Source: Plantactinospora endophytica (GTDB lineage Bacteria > Actinomycetota > Actinomycetes > Mycobacteriales > Micromonosporaceae). Taken from it: a stretch of DNA of 64,000 nt. How positions within the stretch are numbered: the stretch's first letter is position 1; every line of letters starts with the position of its first letter. Both the position numbers and the translations under genes were made by a program. Location of the stretch: the NCBI RefSeq assembly GCF_016862915.1, contig NZ_BONW01000002.1, positions 434,001 to 498,000 on the forward strand, read 5' to 3'. Positions 1 through 7,944 of the stretch are shown here, piece by piece. The notes under the pieces were generated by a model. That model ran no database searches. It was given only the letters and a program-made list of their open reading frames with translations, and was not told the DNA's origin.

Positions 1-1
1 C

Positions 2-115
2 GCGATCCGCCGCTGGCAGGACCTGGCCGAGGACCCGCTACGCGGCGTCGACCAACGCCGCGCCGCCCGCACTGTCGTACGAAGCTGCGAGGGAATGCTC
101 GCCGAGATCACCTGA
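2..115 (+). CDS. C-terminal end of an unidentified protein (cut by window edge)
   Basis: An open frame enters from the left edge and ends at a TGA at 113-115, giving 37 residues beginning AIRRWQDLAEDPLRG and ending CEGMLAEIT. The mixed, helical composition looks coding rather than like a shadow frame. The start and any domain lie outside the window, so no function can be given. It is convergent with the DUF397 genes to its right, and the nested hairpin at 148-223 fits as the shared terminator. Confidence 0.5.
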   Translation, partial: AIRRWQDLAEDPLRGVDQRRAARTVVRSCEGMLAEIT

Positions 116-147
116 TCCGCCGCCTGACGCGCCGCGCCGCGCCGCGC

Positions 148-223
148 AAGATCGTGCACATACCCAGAAGGAGTGCCTACGACCGCCCGACGAAGGCACT
201 CTTTCCCTGAAGCAGCACGATCT
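148..223. terminator. Nested hairpin between convergent genes
   Basis: A perfect 10-bp outer stem (148-157 with 214-223) encloses a perfect 8-bp inner stem (171-178 with 194-201). It lies between the end of the partial plus-strand gene and the end of the minus-strand DUF397 genes. No long T run follows, as is common in high-G+C actinobacteria. A bidirectional terminator is the simplest reading. Confidence 0.5.
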
Positions 224-266
224 TCCCCTGCGGGAGCGGGCGCAGGTCGCGTACTCGGCTGCGGTG

Positions 267-458
267 CTACGGCCGGCGAGTGGCCTCGCCGACGAAGGCT
301 TGCCATGCGGCTGGTGTGAAGGCGAGTACGGGGCCGGTCGTGTCTTTGCTGTCGCGTACGGCCACGATGCTGGGGAGGTTGCGGGCGACTTCGACACAGT
401 CTCCGCCGTTAGTGCTGCTACGCGTGCTCTTGCGCCACTGGGCACCGGTCAGGTTCAT
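267..458 (-). CDS. DUF397 protein, copy 3 of a tandem array
   Basis: This is a 63-residue DUF397 protein with the family pattern of an N-terminal TGAQWRKSTRS, a central CVEVA, a VAVRDSKD strand and a C-terminal FTPAAWQAF. DUF397 proteins in actinobacteria are usually encoded beside an XRE/DUF5753 regulator; the Streptomyces Scr1/Scr2 pair is an example known to me. It is the most distal of three head-to-tail copies and differs from its neighbour at only five residues, so the duplication is recent. It is probably co-transcribed with the regulator from the right. A partner or modulator role is inferred from the family only. Confidence 0.85.
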   Translation of the reverse strand: MNLTGAQWRKSTRSSTNGGDCVEVARNLPSIVAVRDSKDTTGPVLAFTPAAWQAFVGEATRRP

Positions 459-476
459 AGCCGTCCCATCCTTGGG

Positions 477-668
477 CTACGGGCGTCGGGTGACCTCGCC
501 GACGAAGGCTTGCCATGCGGCTGGGGTGAAGGCGAGTACGGGGCCGGTCGTGTCTTTGCTGTCGCGTACGGCCACGATGCTGGGGAGGTTGCGAGCGACC
601 TCGACGCAGTTCCCGCCGTTAGTGCTGCTGCGCGTGCTCGTGCGCCAATCGGCTCCGGTCACGTTCAT
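477..668 (-). CDS. DUF397 protein, copy 2 of a tandem array
   Basis: This 63-residue DUF397 protein is nearly identical to the copy at 267-458; the differences are L3V, Q7D, K10T, D20N and A59V. Its start is 210 bp from that of the left copy and 209 bp from that of the right copy, so gene and spacer were duplicated together. The conserved Cys of CVEVA and the RDSKD strand are kept, so it looks functional. It belongs to the same minus-strand transcript as the XRE gene at 874-1665. Confidence 0.85.
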   Translation of the reverse strand: MNVTGADWRTSTRSSTNGGNCVEVARNLPSIVAVRDSKDTTGPVLAFTPAAWQAFVGEVTRRP

Positions 669-685
669 TGCTGTTCCATCCTTGG

Positions 686-877
686 CTACGGGCGATAGTT
701 AACGCCGCCGATGAAGGCTCGCCACGCGGCTGGTGCGAAGGCGAGCGTAGGGCCGGTCACGTTCTTGCTGTCCCGTACGGCGACGATGTCGGGGAGGTTG
801 CGGGCGACCTCGACGCAGTCTCCGCCGTTCGGGCTGCTGCGTGTGCTCTTGCGCCAATCGGCGCCGGTTAGGTTCAT
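686..877 (-). CDS. DUF397 protein, copy 1, overlapping its XRE regulator
   Basis: This is the third and most diverged DUF397 copy (63 residues, about ten differences from the other two, ending GGVNYRP). Its ATG overlaps the stop of the XRE gene in an ATGA (874-877), showing translational coupling. It is therefore probably the ancestral partner of that regulator, with the two left copies arising later. The family usually pairs one DUF397 with one XRE/DUF5753 protein; three in tandem is unusual. Confidence 0.88.
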   Translation of the reverse strand: MNLTGADWRKSTRSSPNGGDCVEVARNLPDIVAVRDSKNVTGPTLAFAPAAWRAFIGGVNYRP

Positions 878-1665
878 AGCTGTTCCATCGCTTCCGTGAT
901 CAACTTAGTTGACTGCGGAACTGGCAGCGCACTGCCCCGAATGGCCTCCCACGACCGACGCAACTGCAACACGTCGGCGGCCTGCTCGACCACATCTCCC
1001 TGCAACTGGTTGTCGATGTAGCCCACGTCTGCGTTGGTCGGCAGGGTCGCCAACACGAACGGCCCGCCGAGTCCAGGGTACGACCCGGCGTCCGCAGGTA
1101 CTACCTGTATCTGCACCAGGGACGTGGTGCCGAGCTTGAGTAGGTGGGCCAACTGGTCCCGCATCACGTCACGCCCGCCGATGACCCGACGGAGAACGCA
1201 CTCGTCGACAACCGCGATGACCAGGGGTGGCTCGTCACGGGTGAGGATGGATTGCCTGTCCAGCCGCTCAGCGACCTTCTGCTGCACCTGTTCGACCGTG
1301 AATAGCGCGCCGCTGAGCAGGGCCTGTGCGTACGCTTCGGTCTGGAACAGGCCGGGTAGCACGGCGTTCTCGAACGATCGTAGGGTGACTGCCTCGCGTT
1401 CGTGGTCGATCCACTCGCGGAGCCAGGTGGGGACGCCGAGTGTGATCACGAGGCGTTCGTGCACGCCGCCTGTCTTCAGGGCGCGGTCGGCGCCGGCGAT
1501 GAAGTCCATGGTCAGGGCGCGGGTCCGTTTCTCGACGGCACTCACGTGGGACGCCGAGAAGTTTGCCAACCGCCCGAACGTCTCCTGTGTCATCTTGGCC
1601 GCCTGCCTGCCCTGACGGATCTCGGCAACTATGAACGCGGCCAGTGGTTCCGGTACTTCGGTCAT
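874..1665 (-). CDS. XRE-family helix-turn-helix regulator with DUF5753 domain
   Basis: The 263-residue protein has an N-terminal Cro/C1-type helix-turn-helix (about residues 10-65, with MTQETFGRLA and SASHVSAVEK) and a long C-terminal DUF5753 domain (about 85-260), marked by LPGLFQTEAYAQAL, the central VIGGRDVMRDQL and the ending LRRSWEAIRGSALP. Such regulators are abundant in Streptomyces and Micromonospora, where WhiJ-like and Scr1-like proteins affect development or antibiotic production and act with a DUF397 partner. Here the partner gene overlaps by 4 bp and is followed by two more copies. Its own target is not evident; autoregulation from the divergent region 1666-1927 is likely but inferred. 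Confidence 0.9.
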   Translation of the reverse strand: MTEVPEPLAAFIVAEIRQGRQAAKMTQETFGRLANFSASHVSAVEKRTRALTMDFIAGADRALKTGGVHERLVITLGVPTWLREWIDHEREAVTLRSFENAVLPGLFQTEAYAQALLSGALFTVEQVQQKVAERLDRQSILTRDEPPLVIAVVDECVLRRVIGGRDVMRDQLAHLLKLGTTSLVQIQVVPADAGSYPGLGGPFVLATLPTNADVGYIDNQLQGDVVEQAADVLQLRRSWEAIRGSALPVPQSTKLITEAMEQL

Positions 1666-1927
1666 CAGAATTCCCCAGGATGTAGATCAATTATTCAGGA
1701 CTCTGCAATGGCACTCACGCCTCCTGTGGATCTGCCAGCACCGCCCATAGGTGCGTGACGTGTTCCCAGCGTAGGGCCTACGTGTCCAAGGTGGAACCAG
1801 GAATTTTCGCTCGGTCACCGCACTTTCGGCGAGGCGCGGAAATGTCGACGGATGCGGCGGCGGCAGGAGCAACAGGAACGAGCAAGCGGAACGCCGTCCC
1901 GAGCAATTTCCACCGATGGGAGGCAGC

Positions 1928-2203
1928 ATGAAAATCGGTCGCGGGACGAAGCCGTATCACCGCCGGAACTGGCGTCGGCTGTGGCGGTACTGCCGGTGTG
2001 GTCTGCGTTGGCGGTGCCCGGACTCGGTCGACCTGGTGCCGATGCCGTACGCGCCGGTGGTGCCGCCCGCCCCGGGCCGGCTCAGGGCCTACAACCGCCG
2101 TTCCGGGTGGGATGCGTCGACCCGCCCGTACCTCGAAAACAGCCGGGTCGGCGCACTGAGGCCGGCACGGGCGGCGCGTATTCGGGACGGGGAGCGGGTG
2201 TGA
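1928..2203 (+). CDS. Small Arg/Cys-rich basic protein
   Basis: This 91-residue ORF starts at an ATG preceded by a good ribosome-binding site (GGGAGG). It begins MKIGRGTKPYHRRNWRRLWR and holds two Cys pairs around residues 22-30, so it is strongly basic, with a possible metal- or nucleic-acid-binding N-terminus. It is divergent from the XRE gene and followed seven bases later by another small gene on the same strand. Similar small pairs occur next to XRE/DUF397 loci in Micromonosporaceae, to my recollection, but no function is known to me. Confidence 0.6.
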   Translation: MKIGRGTKPYHRRNWRRLWRYCRCGLRWRCPDSVDLVPMPYAPVVPPAPGRLRAYNRRSGWDASTRPYLENSRVGALRPARAARIRDGERV

Positions 2204-2209
2204 GGACGG

Positions 2210-2494
2210 GTGATCGGGCCGCAGGAACGTTGGTATCGGGCCGCGCGGCGGATGGGACGCCGGTACCCGACCGGTCGGCACCTGCCGGCGGAGGCGTACC
2301 GATGTCAGACCTGCACCGACCCCTGGCCGTGCGCGCCGGCTCGGCTGGCGCTGCTGATCGGCTTTCGGGGTGACCGGGTTGGCCTGCTGATGTATCTCGC
2401 CGGACACCTCGTCCGCGCTCTGGAGGCGCTGCCCGACACGCATCCGGCGCTGGTCACCGGCCAGATCCTCTACTGGGTACCCCGCCGGCGCTGA
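2210..2494 (+). CDS. Small hypothetical protein with CxxC motif
   Basis: A 94-residue product with a GTG start six bases after the preceding stop, so the two small genes form an operon. It has an N-terminal basic helix, a central RCQTCTDPWPC Cys cluster and a C-terminal helical half (LALLIGFRGDRVGLLMYLAG). The Cys cluster suggests metal binding or a disulfide, but I cannot assign a family. The hairpin at 2519-2559 ends the transcript. Confidence 0.6.
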   Translation: MIGPQERWYRAARRMGRRYPTGRHLPAEAYRCQTCTDPWPCAPARLALLIGFRGDRVGLLMYLAGHLVRALEALPDTHPALVTGQILYWVPRRR

Positions 2495-2518
2495 CCGCCC
2501 CCGGGGGGATGAACAAGA

Positions 2519-2559
2519 GGCACCGCCCCGCCACCTGCGTACGGTGGAGAGGCGGTGCC
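2519..2559. terminator. Bidirectional terminator hairpin
   Basis: A 9-bp outer stem (GGCACCGCC at 2519-2527 with its complement at 2551-2559) encloses a 5-bp inner stem (2531-2535 with 2543-2547). It sits between the plus-strand small genes and the minus-strand amidase, which end towards each other, so it can serve both. Confidence 0.65.
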
Positions 2560-2566
2560 GGGTGGA

Positions 2567-4237
2567 TCAGGTTTCGTCGCTGGCGTCGTACTCGGCGGGG
2601 ACCTTGTAGGGGGCGGCCCGGCGGGTGCCGGCGGTGGCCGTCGGGTCCGGTGGCCGGCGCAGGTGGTGTTCGGTCACCGCCTGGTACGCGGCGACCACCG
2701 CCAACAGTCGCTCCTCGCCGAACGGCGGCGCCCCGAGCGTGGTGCCCCGGGGCACGGTCAGCCCGGTCGTGGTGTCGACGCCGGTGCCGTAGGGGAAGGC
2801 GATCAGCGGCAGCCCGATCCCGTCGAAGACGGTGCCGGTCAGGAAGACGTCGCACTTGTCGAAGACGTCGGTCAGCACCAGGTGCAGGAACTGGTAGCGG
2901 GCCTGAAGCATCTTCATGTAGCTGTCTGAGCTGCGGAACATCCCGTTGAGGAAGCCCGGCAGCCGGTCGGCGAAGAGGCTGACGTCCCGGCGGAGCTGCG
3001 GCAGGAACATGTTCGTCGCCTCGCCGGCCGTGCTGGACAGCCCGGAGAGCAGGTCCCAGTCGGCCGGGTACGCCACCTCGACCACCCGGCAGCCGACCGA
3101 GGTGAGGGTGGTCAGGAGTTGTTGGCGCAGCGCTGTCGTCTCCGCGTTCGAGCCGGTGAGGAAGTCCGGCGGGTAGCCGACGGTGGTCGCCCAGCGGACC
3201 TTCGGCCGGCCCCGGTGCCGGTACACGGTGGCCGCCTTGACCAGGTTCGGCACCGGCGGCATGCCGAGGGTACGCGGGTCGTTGCGGTCCGGGCCGGCGA
3301 TCGCCTGCAACATGATCGCCGCGTCCATCGCGTCCCGGGCCAGCGGACCGGGATGATCCCGGGTGAAGGTGAGCGGGATGATGCCGTACAGCGAGGCCCG
3401 GCCGAAGGTGGGCTTCAGGCCGGTCAGGTTCTGTGCGGTCGACGGGCTGGTGATCGAGCCGCCGGTCTGGGTGCCGGTGCCGGAGGTGGCGAGTCGGCCG
3501 GCGACCGCCGTGGCGGTGCCGCCGCTGGAGCCGCTCGGGCTGTACCGGATGTCGTCCGGGGTCCAGGCGTTGACGGTGGTCGCGGTACCGTCGGCCAGCC
3601 GGGCCCGGCCGGAGGCGAGCGGACCCATCGCCGCCTTGCCCATCATGATCGCCCCGGCCGCCTTCAGTCGGGCGTGCACGGTCGAGTCGTACTCGGGGAC
3701 GAAGCCGCCGTAGACCGGGGACATCGCGGTGGTCGGGATGCCCTTGGTGTAGAAGTTGTCCTTCTCGGCGGTGATGATCCCGGCCAGCGGCGTCGACTTC
3801 GAGGTGATCCGCACCCGGCGGGCCGCCGCGAGCAGCTCGGCGTTGCTCGGCCGCCACAGGTACGCCTGGTAGACGCCGTCGAAGCGGTCCAACCGGTCCA
3901 GATAGGACTCCATCAGTTCGACCGGGTCGAGCAGTCGGCGCCGGAACGCGGCGGCAGCCTCGCTGACGGTCAGCTCGGTGGGGTCGGCCAGTGCCGCCCG
4001 GCGGATCGTCGGCGCGTACGCGGTCTCCCAGACGTTGCCGGCCGGCCCGCTGCCGCTGCCGGTTGCCAGCGCGGGCGCGGTGAGGCTCGTGGCGCCGAAG
4101 AGGCCACCGGCACCGGCCGCCGCCCACACCCCGGCCATCCGGGAGAGGAACCAGCGCCGGTCGACGGCCAGATCCTGGGGTACCGCCCCGGTCTCGTCGC
4201 CGCCCGTCGAAGTCGATGTGGTGGGCGTCGTCGTCAC
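2567..4237 (-). CDS. Tat-exported amidase-signature hydrolase
   Basis: This 556-residue amidase-signature enzyme hydrolyses an unidentified amide. A twin-arginine signal, DRRWFLSRMAG (about residues 27-37) followed by a hydrophobic Ala/Gly stretch, predicts folded export by Tat. The Ser-Ser-Lys triad is visible: Lys in AEKDNF (about 159), the cis-Ser in PSGSSGGTA (about 237) and the nucleophile in TQTGGSITS (about 261). Its GTG start overlaps the stop of the upstream small gene (GTGA at 4234-4237), so translation is coupled and the two products may work together. Substrate cannot be read from sequence. Confidence 0.88.
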   Translation of the reverse strand: MTTTPTTSTSTGGDETGAVPQDLAVDRRWFLSRMAGVWAAAGAGGLFGATSLTAPALATGSGSGPAGNVWETAYAPTIRRAALADPTELTVSEAAAAFRRRLLDPVELMESYLDRLDRFDGVYQAYLWRPSNAELLAAARRVRITSKSTPLAGIITAEKDNFYTKGIPTTAMSPVYGGFVPEYDSTVHARLKAAGAIMMGKAAMGPLASGRARLADGTATTVNAWTPDDIRYSPSGSSGGTATAVAGRLATSGTGTQTGGSITSPSTAQNLTGLKPTFGRASLYGIIPLTFTRDHPGPLARDAMDAAIMLQAIAGPDRNDPRTLGMPPVPNLVKAATVYRHRGRPKVRWATTVGYPPDFLTGSNAETTALRQQLLTTLTSVGCRVVEVAYPADWDLLSGLSSTAGEATNMFLPQLRRDVSLFADRLPGFLNGMFRSSDSYMKMLQARYQFLHLVLTDVFDKCDVFLTGTVFDGIGLPLIAFPYGTGVDTTTGLTVPRGTTLGAPPFGEERLLAVVAAYQAVTEHHLRRPPDPTATAGTRRAAPYKVPAEYDASDET

Positions 4238-4494
4238 GGCTGGTACGCCCCCGTCCAGATCGACATCGGTGCGGGGTAGAGCACGGCGGCGTGCGCCTGC
4301 TGGTCCGGTACGTAGTCGGCGTAGCTGACCTCCTGCCGGATGGTGCTCCGGGCGTTGGCCAGTACCCGCGCCTGGTCCATCGGGGCGCCCGGGTCGTTCT
4401 CGGGCAGGGTGGACAGGTCGATGCCGATCAGCGCGTACCGGGTCCGGATGTAGGTGTCGAGTTCCGCGTCGGTGGGGGGTGGGGGGATCGCCAT
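4234..4494 (-). CDS. Small protein coupled to the amidase (possible accessory subunit)
   Basis: An 86-residue protein starting at an ATG with a strong ribosome-binding site (GAGGAAGGA). It begins MAIPPPPTDAELDTYI and ends SIWTGAYQP. It has no signal peptide or transmembrane segment. The position directly upstream of an amidase, with a 4-bp overlap, resembles AtzG- or GatC-like small partners of amidase-signature enzymes, but I see no convincing sequence match. A longer in-frame start at 4605 (MLLDPKQLV) exists without a good ribosome-binding site. If it binds the amidase, export on the Tat signal of its partner is conceivable; this is inference. Confidence 0.7.
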   Translation of the reverse strand: MAIPPPPTDAELDTYIRTRYALIGIDLSTLPENDPGAPMDQARVLANARSTIRQEVSYADYVPDQQAHAAVLYPAPMSIWTGAYQP

Positions 4495-4658
4495 GCCATT
4501 CCTTCCTCGGACAGGAACAGTGCGAGGAGTCAAGGCGGCGATTGTTTCGGCGGCGGGCGTGCGGGGTTGCGCGGCGGTGACCAACTGTTTCGGGTCCAGC
4601 AGCATGAGCCGGCGCCGGCCGGTCCAGCGTCGGGGGCGGGATCGGCCGGCACCGGGGC

Positions 4659-6470
4659 TCACATTCGGTCCGGGGCGGTGATGCCGAGCAGGTGCAGGCC
4701 CTGCCGGAGTACCCGGGCGGTGAGGTCGCAGAGGACCAGCCGGCTGTCCCGGACGGCTGGCTCGGCCCGGAGCACCGGACAGTGCTCGAAGAAGCTGCTG
4801 AACGCGACCGCGTACAGGTGGCCGGCGAGGCGGTGGAACTCCAGGGTCCGTTCGACGGTGCCGACGACCGCGCCGAAGTCGAGCAGTTCGAGCGCGAGCG
4901 TCCGTTCCTCCGGCGCGCCGATCGACACCGGCACGCCGGTCGGGACCGGCCCACCCGCCTTGCGGAAGATGGAGCGGATCCGGGCGTGCGCGTATTGCAG
5001 GTAGGGCGCGGTGTTGCCGTGCAGCGCGAGCATCCGGTCCCAGTCGAAGACGTAGTCCCGGGTCCGGTCGGCGGAGAGGTCGGCGTACTTGACCGCCCCG
5101 ATCCCGATCGCCTTCGCCACCTCGGCCACCGCCGCCGGATCCAGTCGCGGGTTCTTCTGCCGGGCCAGCGCGGCGGCCCGGTCCACCGCCTCGTCGAGCA
5201 GTTCGACCAGCTTCACCGAGTCGCCGGCCCGGCTGGCCAGTTTCCGGCCGTCCGGGCCGAGGACCAGACCGAAGCCGACGTGTTCGGCACGGGCCGGCGG
5301 GGACAGCCAGCCCGCCTGCCGGGCGACCACGTACACCATCTCGAAGTGTTGCCGCTGCGGCAGGCCGACGACGTAGAGCAGCCGGGTGGCGCCGAGTTCC
5401 CTGGTCCGGTGGCGGAGCGCGGCGAGATCGGTCGCGGGGTAGCCGTACCCGCCGTCCCGCTTGCGCACGATCAGCGGTACCGGTTCGCCGTCCCGGCCGG
5501 GAAAGCCGGGTGGAAAGACGCAGGCGGCGTCGCCACTGTCGACGAGCAGGCCGAGCCGGTCCAGCTCGTCGGTCACCGGGCCGAGCATCCCGTTGTAGTG
5601 GCTCTCGCCGACGAAGTCCGGCCGGGTCAGCAGCACGTCGAGCCGGTCGTAGACGGCCAGGAAGTACGACTCCGACTCGGCGACCAGCCGCCGCCACAGC
5701 CGTACCGTCGACTCGTCGCCGCCCTGTAGCGCCACCACCCGCTGCCGGGACCGCTGCCGGAACGCCTCGTCGGCGTCGAACTTGGCCCGGGCCCCCTTGT
5801 AGAACGAGTCCAGGTCACCGATCGACAGTTCGGATCCAGCACCGATGGGCAGTTCGGATCCAGCGGCGACGGACAGTTCGGATCCAGCACCGATGGGCAA
5901 CTTGGACCCGGTGCCGATGGACAGATTGGACGCGGCGGTGGACTCGCCGAGGTCGATCAGGTGCTCGATCAGCATCCCGAACGGTGTACCCCAGTCGCCC
6001 AGGTGGTTGGCCCGGACGACCCGGTGCCCGAGCCAGTCCAGCAGCCGGGCGGTGGCGTCGCCGATGATGGTGGACCGGAGGTGGCCGACGTGCATCTCCT
6101 TGGCCACGTTCGGTGCCGAGTAGTCGACCACCACCGTCTCCGGGGTGGGCGTGACCGGCACGCCGAGCCGGGGGTCGGCGGCCAGCTCCGACACCAGCCT
6201 GCCGAGCAGTTCGTCCGCGACGGTGAGGTTGACGAACCCGGGTCCGGAGACCGCCACCGACGAACACAGGTCGGCCAGCGCGGCCCGCTCGACCACCTCG
6301 ACGGCGATCTCCCGGGGCGGCCGGCCGAGCCGACGGGCCAGCGACAGGGCGGCCTCGGCCTGGAAGTCCGCCCGCCGGGAACGCCGGACCACCGGGTCCA
6401 CCGGACCGCCGCCGGCCACGGCCGCGAACGACGATGCCAGCCGGTCGGCCAGCAGACTTTCGAGATTCAT
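4659..6470 (-). CDS. argS: Arginyl-tRNA synthetase
   Basis: This class I synthetase (603 residues) charges tRNA-Arg. The HIGH-type motif HVGH is at residues 127-130, in a typical SAPNVAKEMHVGHLRSTIIGD context. ArgS lacks a canonical KMSKS, and the equivalent here is KLASRAGDSVKL. It ends in the usual anticodon-binding alpha-helical domain and the motif LLGITAPDRM. The odd feature is a 40-residue insertion (about 179-218) between GMLIEHLIDLGE and DSFYKGARAKFD, made of five imperfect octapeptides of the type IGAGSELP and encoded by a 24-bp tandem repeat. Most ArgS have only a few residues there. The insertion keeps frame and lies in a surface loop of the catalytic domain, so activity is probably kept. 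Confidence 0.95.
   Translation of the reverse strand: MNLESLLADRLASSFAAVAGGGPVDPVVRRSRRADFQAEAALSLARRLGRPPREIAVEVVERAALADLCSSVAVSGPGFVNLTVADELLGRLVSELAADPRLGVPVTPTPETVVVDYSAPNVAKEMHVGHLRSTIIGDATARLLDWLGHRVVRANHLGDWGTPFGMLIEHLIDLGESTAASNLSIGTGSKLPIGAGSELSVAAGSELPIGAGSELSIGDLDSFYKGARAKFDADEAFRQRSRQRVVALQGGDESTVRLWRRLVAESESYFLAVYDRLDVLLTRPDFVGESHYNGMLGPVTDELDRLGLLVDSGDAACVFPPGFPGRDGEPVPLIVRKRDGGYGYPATDLAALRHRTRELGATRLLYVVGLPQRQHFEMVYVVARQAGWLSPPARAEHVGFGLVLGPDGRKLASRAGDSVKLVELLDEAVDRAAALARQKNPRLDPAAVAEVAKAIGIGAVKYADLSADRTRDYVFDWDRMLALHGNTAPYLQYAHARIRSIFRKAGGPVPTGVPVSIGAPEERTLALELLDFGAVVGTVERTLEFHRLAGHLYAVAFSSFFEHCPVLRAEPAVRDSRLVLCDLTARVLRQGLHLLGITAPDRM
5817..5936. repeat. 24-bp tandem repeat x5 inside argS
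   Basis: Five consecutive 24-bp units at 5817, 5841, 5865, 5889 and 5913, each resembling ACCGATGGGCAGTTCGGATC plus four bases. The left units are the most alike and the right two are more diverged. Because 24 is a multiple of three the repeat adds eight residues per unit without breaking the frame. Confidence 0.95.
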
Positions 6471-6848
6471 CCCGGGTACGCCTCTCGCTCCGGTCCGTCA
6501 CCGGACCAACCTTCTTCGGGTGGGGGAGCGGATCGATCGGCGTACGGGCGTTACCGGCGGATCGATCCGCCGGATGCGCGTGGAACAGTCAGCTCAGGCG
6601 CCCTCGGCGGGCTCGGAGACGAGCCACCGGACGCCGTCGGCACAGCACCGTGACCGACCCGGGCGAGGACACCTCGGGGTACGCCGGAACGGCAGGACTG
6701 GCCACGGCGGCAGCCTACCGGGGTGGCCTCCGCCGGCACACCACATATCCGGGCCGCCCGGGACGGTCGGTCCGGTGCCGACCGCTGTCCCGGGACGTCG
6801 CGCCGCCCGGCAGAGCACCGGAACCAGCACCCGGCCTACGGTGGGGCG
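6471..6848. other. Divergent intergenic region with a 20-bp perfect palindrome
   Basis: This 378-bp gene-free stretch separates argS (minus) from the M55 peptidase gene (plus). It holds one perfect palindrome, CCGGCGGATCGATCCGCCGG at 6554-6573, about 85 bp upstream of the argS start. It could be a repressor site or a hairpin. I see no convincing promoter hexamers and no coding frame. Confidence 0.5.
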
Positions 6849-7688
6849 ATGACGAACCGGCTGCGCGTCCTGATCTCCGCCGACCTGGAGGGCATCTCTG
6901 GAGTCGTACATCCCACCGAGACCAACCCGGGGAGCTACGACTACGAACGCGGACGGGCCCTCATGACGGCCGAGGTGAACGCCGCCGTCGCCGGAGTGCT
7001 GGACGCCGAACCCGACGCCGAGATCTCGGTCGCGGACTCGCACGGGCCGTTCCGCAACCTGCTGCCCGAGGAACTCGACCGCCGGGTACGGCTGATCCGG
7101 GGCAAGCCCCGCCCGCTGGGCATGGTGGCCGGGTTGGAGGCGGGGGTCGACGCGCTGCTCTTCGTCGGCTACCACGCCCGGTCCGGAGCCGGTCCGGCCG
7201 TACTCGCGCACACGATCAGCGACGCCGTGCTCGACGTACGCCTCGACGGGCGGTCCGTCGGCGAGATCGGCCTCAACGCGGCCGTCGCCGGGCACTACGG
7301 GGTACCCGTGCTGCTGCTCAGCGGCGACGACGCCGCCTGTGCCGAGCTCCGCGAGTTGGTGCCGGCGGCGGTGACCGTCGAGGTCAAACAGGCGCTCGGT
7401 CAGGCCGCCGCGCGCACGTTGCACCCGCAGGAGGCCCGGGACCGGATCCGCCAGGGAGCCGCCGAGGCGATCCGAACACGTCGCCAGGTCAGCCCGCTAC
7501 CGACCCCCACCCCGGTACGGGTGGAACTCGACCTGTACGGCCCGTACAGCGTCGACCTGGCCACCCTGGTACCCGGCGTCACCCGGGCGGCCGGCGCCCG
7601 CACGCTCGTCTTCACCGGCGAGGACATGGCCGAGGCGTACCGGGTGGTCCAGCTCCTGGTGCAGCTCGCCCAGATCAAGCCCGGCTGA
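6849..7688 (+). CDS. M55-family D-aminopeptidase (DppA-like)
   Basis: This 279-residue protein matches the DppA/M55 zinc peptidase family, whose members cleave D-amino-acid dipeptides and form decameric rings. Metal-binding patterns are visible: SADLEGISGV near the N-terminus, then ADSHGPFRNLLPEEL, FVGYHARSG and the HTISDAV strand with EIGLNAAVAG. There is no signal peptide, so it should act in the cytosol, possibly in recycling of cell-wall or D-amino-acid peptides. No dpp transporter genes are adjacent. The ATG at 6849 is the first start in register with the family's N-terminus. Confidence 0.88.
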   Translation: MTNRLRVLISADLEGISGVVHPTETNPGSYDYERGRALMTAEVNAAVAGVLDAEPDAEISVADSHGPFRNLLPEELDRRVRLIRGKPRPLGMVAGLEAGVDALLFVGYHARSGAGPAVLAHTISDAVLDVRLDGRSVGEIGLNAAVAGHYGVPVLLLSGDDAACAELRELVPAAVTVEVKQALGQAAARTLHPQEARDRIRQGAAEAIRTRRQVSPLPTPTPVRVELDLYGPYSVDLATLVPGVTRAAGARTLVFTGEDMAEAYRVVQLLVQLAQIKPG

Positions 7689-7944
7689 CCGCCTGGTCCG
7701 GACCTCGGCGGGCCGGGTGGCGTGAGCCTTGCCCGAGGAGTCCGTGGGGGCGGCCGGGCGGGTCGGTGAACCGGGGACGGCGAAAATCCGTAATCCGCTG
7801 GCAGTGGCCCGGTCTCCTGATCGGGGCGACCGAACCACGTATCGCGCTCGACGAGCGACCGGCGTCCCGGTTGCCCGCCGTGGGCACGTCGACCGATGGA
7901 GGGTGCCCGCCGTGCGGAACGTCGACCGATGGGAGGAAGGCAGC

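Noticed and set aside
2454-4127. Long 557-codon minus-strand open frame overlapping the amidase
   Set aside because: Its composition is almost entirely Arg, Gly, Pro and Ala without motifs, and it is a frame shadow of the amidase gene.
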